Positions 63,177-64,000 of a DNA stretch of 64,000 nt are shown here, one piece after another. The notes under the pieces were generated by a model. It did not search any database. It was not told where the DNA came from and saw only the letters and a list, made by a program, of their open reading frames with translations. The DNA comes from Bradyrhizobium frederickii (lineage in GTDB: Bacteria > Pseudomonadota > Alphaproteobacteria > Rhizobiales > Xanthobacteraceae). Position 1 is the stretch's first letter. Every line of letters starts with the position of its first letter. Made by a program: the position numbers and the translations under genes. The DNA is taken from contig NZ_SPQS01000001.1 of the NCBI RefSeq assembly GCF_004570865.1, forward strand, positions 372,001-436,000, written 5' to 3'.

Positions 63177-64000
63177 ATGCTGGCTGACCGCATCGAGGCA
63201 AAATGGATCGACGCATTTTGCGAGATTTTCGAGCGATGTGCCGTCAAGCCCGGGGACACCGCGGCAATTCTCTCGGAGACCCAGTCACGCGCGTTGAATG
63301 TGCATCTGGCGGAGCTTGCGCTGCTGCGCATGGGCGCGCGGCCGTTTCACGTGGTGATGCCGACACCGCGCAACCGCCATATTGTCCCGGTTCGTTCGAC
63401 GGGCGCGAGTGAGGCGATCCAGAAGCTTGGCCCGGTGATCAGCGCGTTGCAGCAGGCGGGATTTGTGGTGGATTGCACCATCGAGGGCCTGATGCACGCG
63501 GTGGAGACGCCGGAGATCCTCAGGGCCGGCGCGCGGATCCTGGTGATCTCCAACGAGCATCCCGAGGCGCTGGAGCGAATGGTGCCGGATTCCGCGCTCG
63601 AGAAGCGCGTTCGCGCGGCGGCGAAGATGCTGCGGGGAACCAAGCGAATGCGCGTGACCTCGAAGGCCGGCACGGCGCTCGACGTCGACATGGTCGGTGC
63701 GTCCACGGTCGGTGTGTGGGGCTGGACCGACAAGCCCGGCACGCTGGCGCATTGGCCGGGCGGCATCGTCGTCAGCTTTCCGAAGAGCGGGACCATCAAC
63801 GGCACGCTCGTGATGGCGCCAGGCGACATCAATCTCACCTTCAAGCGTTACCTGACGTCGGCTGTGAAGATGACGCTGAGGGACGACTATGTCGTCGCGC
63901 TGGAAGGCGAGGGCACGGATGCCGCGATGATGCGCGCATATCTGGCGGCCTGGGGTGATCGCGAGGCCTATGCGGTCTCGCATGTCGGCTTCGGGATGAA
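63177..64000 (+). CDS. NicX-like (M29-type) ring-cleavage dioxygenase, 3' end outside window
   Basis: Open from ATG 63177 (GGGAG 6 nt before) to the window edge, 274 residues visible. The order VDCTIEGLMHAVETPEILRA (approx.), ARILVISNEHPEALERM, LAHWPGGIVVSFP, APGDINLTFKRY and AYAVSHVGFGM follows 2,5-dihydroxypyridine 5,6-dioxygenase (NicX), a member of the aminopeptidase-II/M29 superfamily. NicX opens dihydroxypyridine with Fe(II) and O2. An M29 aminopeptidase is the alternative. It lies 35 bp after the transporter permeases. Confidence 0.72.
   Translation, partial: MLADRIEAKWIDAFCEIFERCAVKPGDTAAILSETQSRALNVHLAELALLRMGARPFHVVMPTPRNRHIVPVRSTGASEAIQKLGPVISALQQAGFVVDCTIEGLMHAVETPEILRAGARILVISNEHPEALERMVPDSALEKRVRAAAKMLRGTKRMRVTSKAGTALDVDMVGASTVGVWGWTDKPGTLAHWPGGIVVSFPKSGTINGTLVMAPGDINLTFKRYLTSAVKMTLRDDYVVALEGEGTDAAMMRAYLAAWGDREAYAVSHVGFGM

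Overview
The window is high-GC DNA from a chromosome of an alphaproteobacterium of the order Rhizobiales, most likely Bradyrhizobium or a close relative. The case rests on content: GcrA-family regulators, a phasin, a DUF3551 protein, an OpgC protein, SAM/adenylate-cyclase/ATPase multidomain signalling, many small lineage-type hypothetical proteins with GGAGG ribosome sites, and palindromic repeats of the type common in this group. No rRNA, tRNA, CRISPR array or complete insertion sequence was seen. The species assignment is inference.

Layout. 1-3.4 kb: end of a quinone oxidoreductase gene, then a compact control unit in which a LexA/S24-type repressor (1113-1721), a GcrA-like protein, a DUF6456-like protein and a divergent small gene share four TTCCG-N5-CGGAA operator-like sites. 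4-6.5 kb: phasin, a small cytochrome c, an alpha/beta hydrolase. 6.5-12.6 kb: a two-partner-secretion outer-membrane transporter divergent from a FecR-domain protein and a CHASE2-PAS-GGDEF-EAL enzyme. 13-18 kb: arginase and a 1125-residue cyclase/ATPase. 18-32 kb: sparse accessory DNA with four same-direction copies of a ~100-bp dispersed repeat, a diheme cytochrome, dodecin, a PAS histidine kinase, an OpgC fusion and many small genes.

32-37 kb: a 1504-residue protein that starts as a NarL/LuxR-type regulator with a degenerate receiver and ends in eight ~81-residue repeats of two alternating kinds. 37-44 kb: an enolase-superfamily enzyme, an Nramp-like transporter, and a run of small secreted or stress-type proteins.

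44-53 kb: an island in which DUF4261, Imm11 (DUF1629), an N-terminal AHH-nuclease protein, an FAD monooxygenase, a CheY-like protein and phage-like scraps are separated by five copies of a short module. Each module reads as promoter-like core, short spacer and intrinsic terminator, and could be a family of ~50-nt RNAs or a recombining repeat. The Imm11/AHH pair is bracketed by two copies.

53.6-64 kb: a catabolic cluster with a CoA-transferase, a two-component flavin monooxygenase and its reductase, a beta-hydroxyacid dehydrogenase, a sulfonate/nitrate-type ABC importer, an IlvD/Edd dehydratase and, cut by the window edge, a NicX-like ring-opening dioxygenase. Together they suggest import and breakdown of an aromatic or N-heteroaromatic compound; the substrate cannot be read from sequence.
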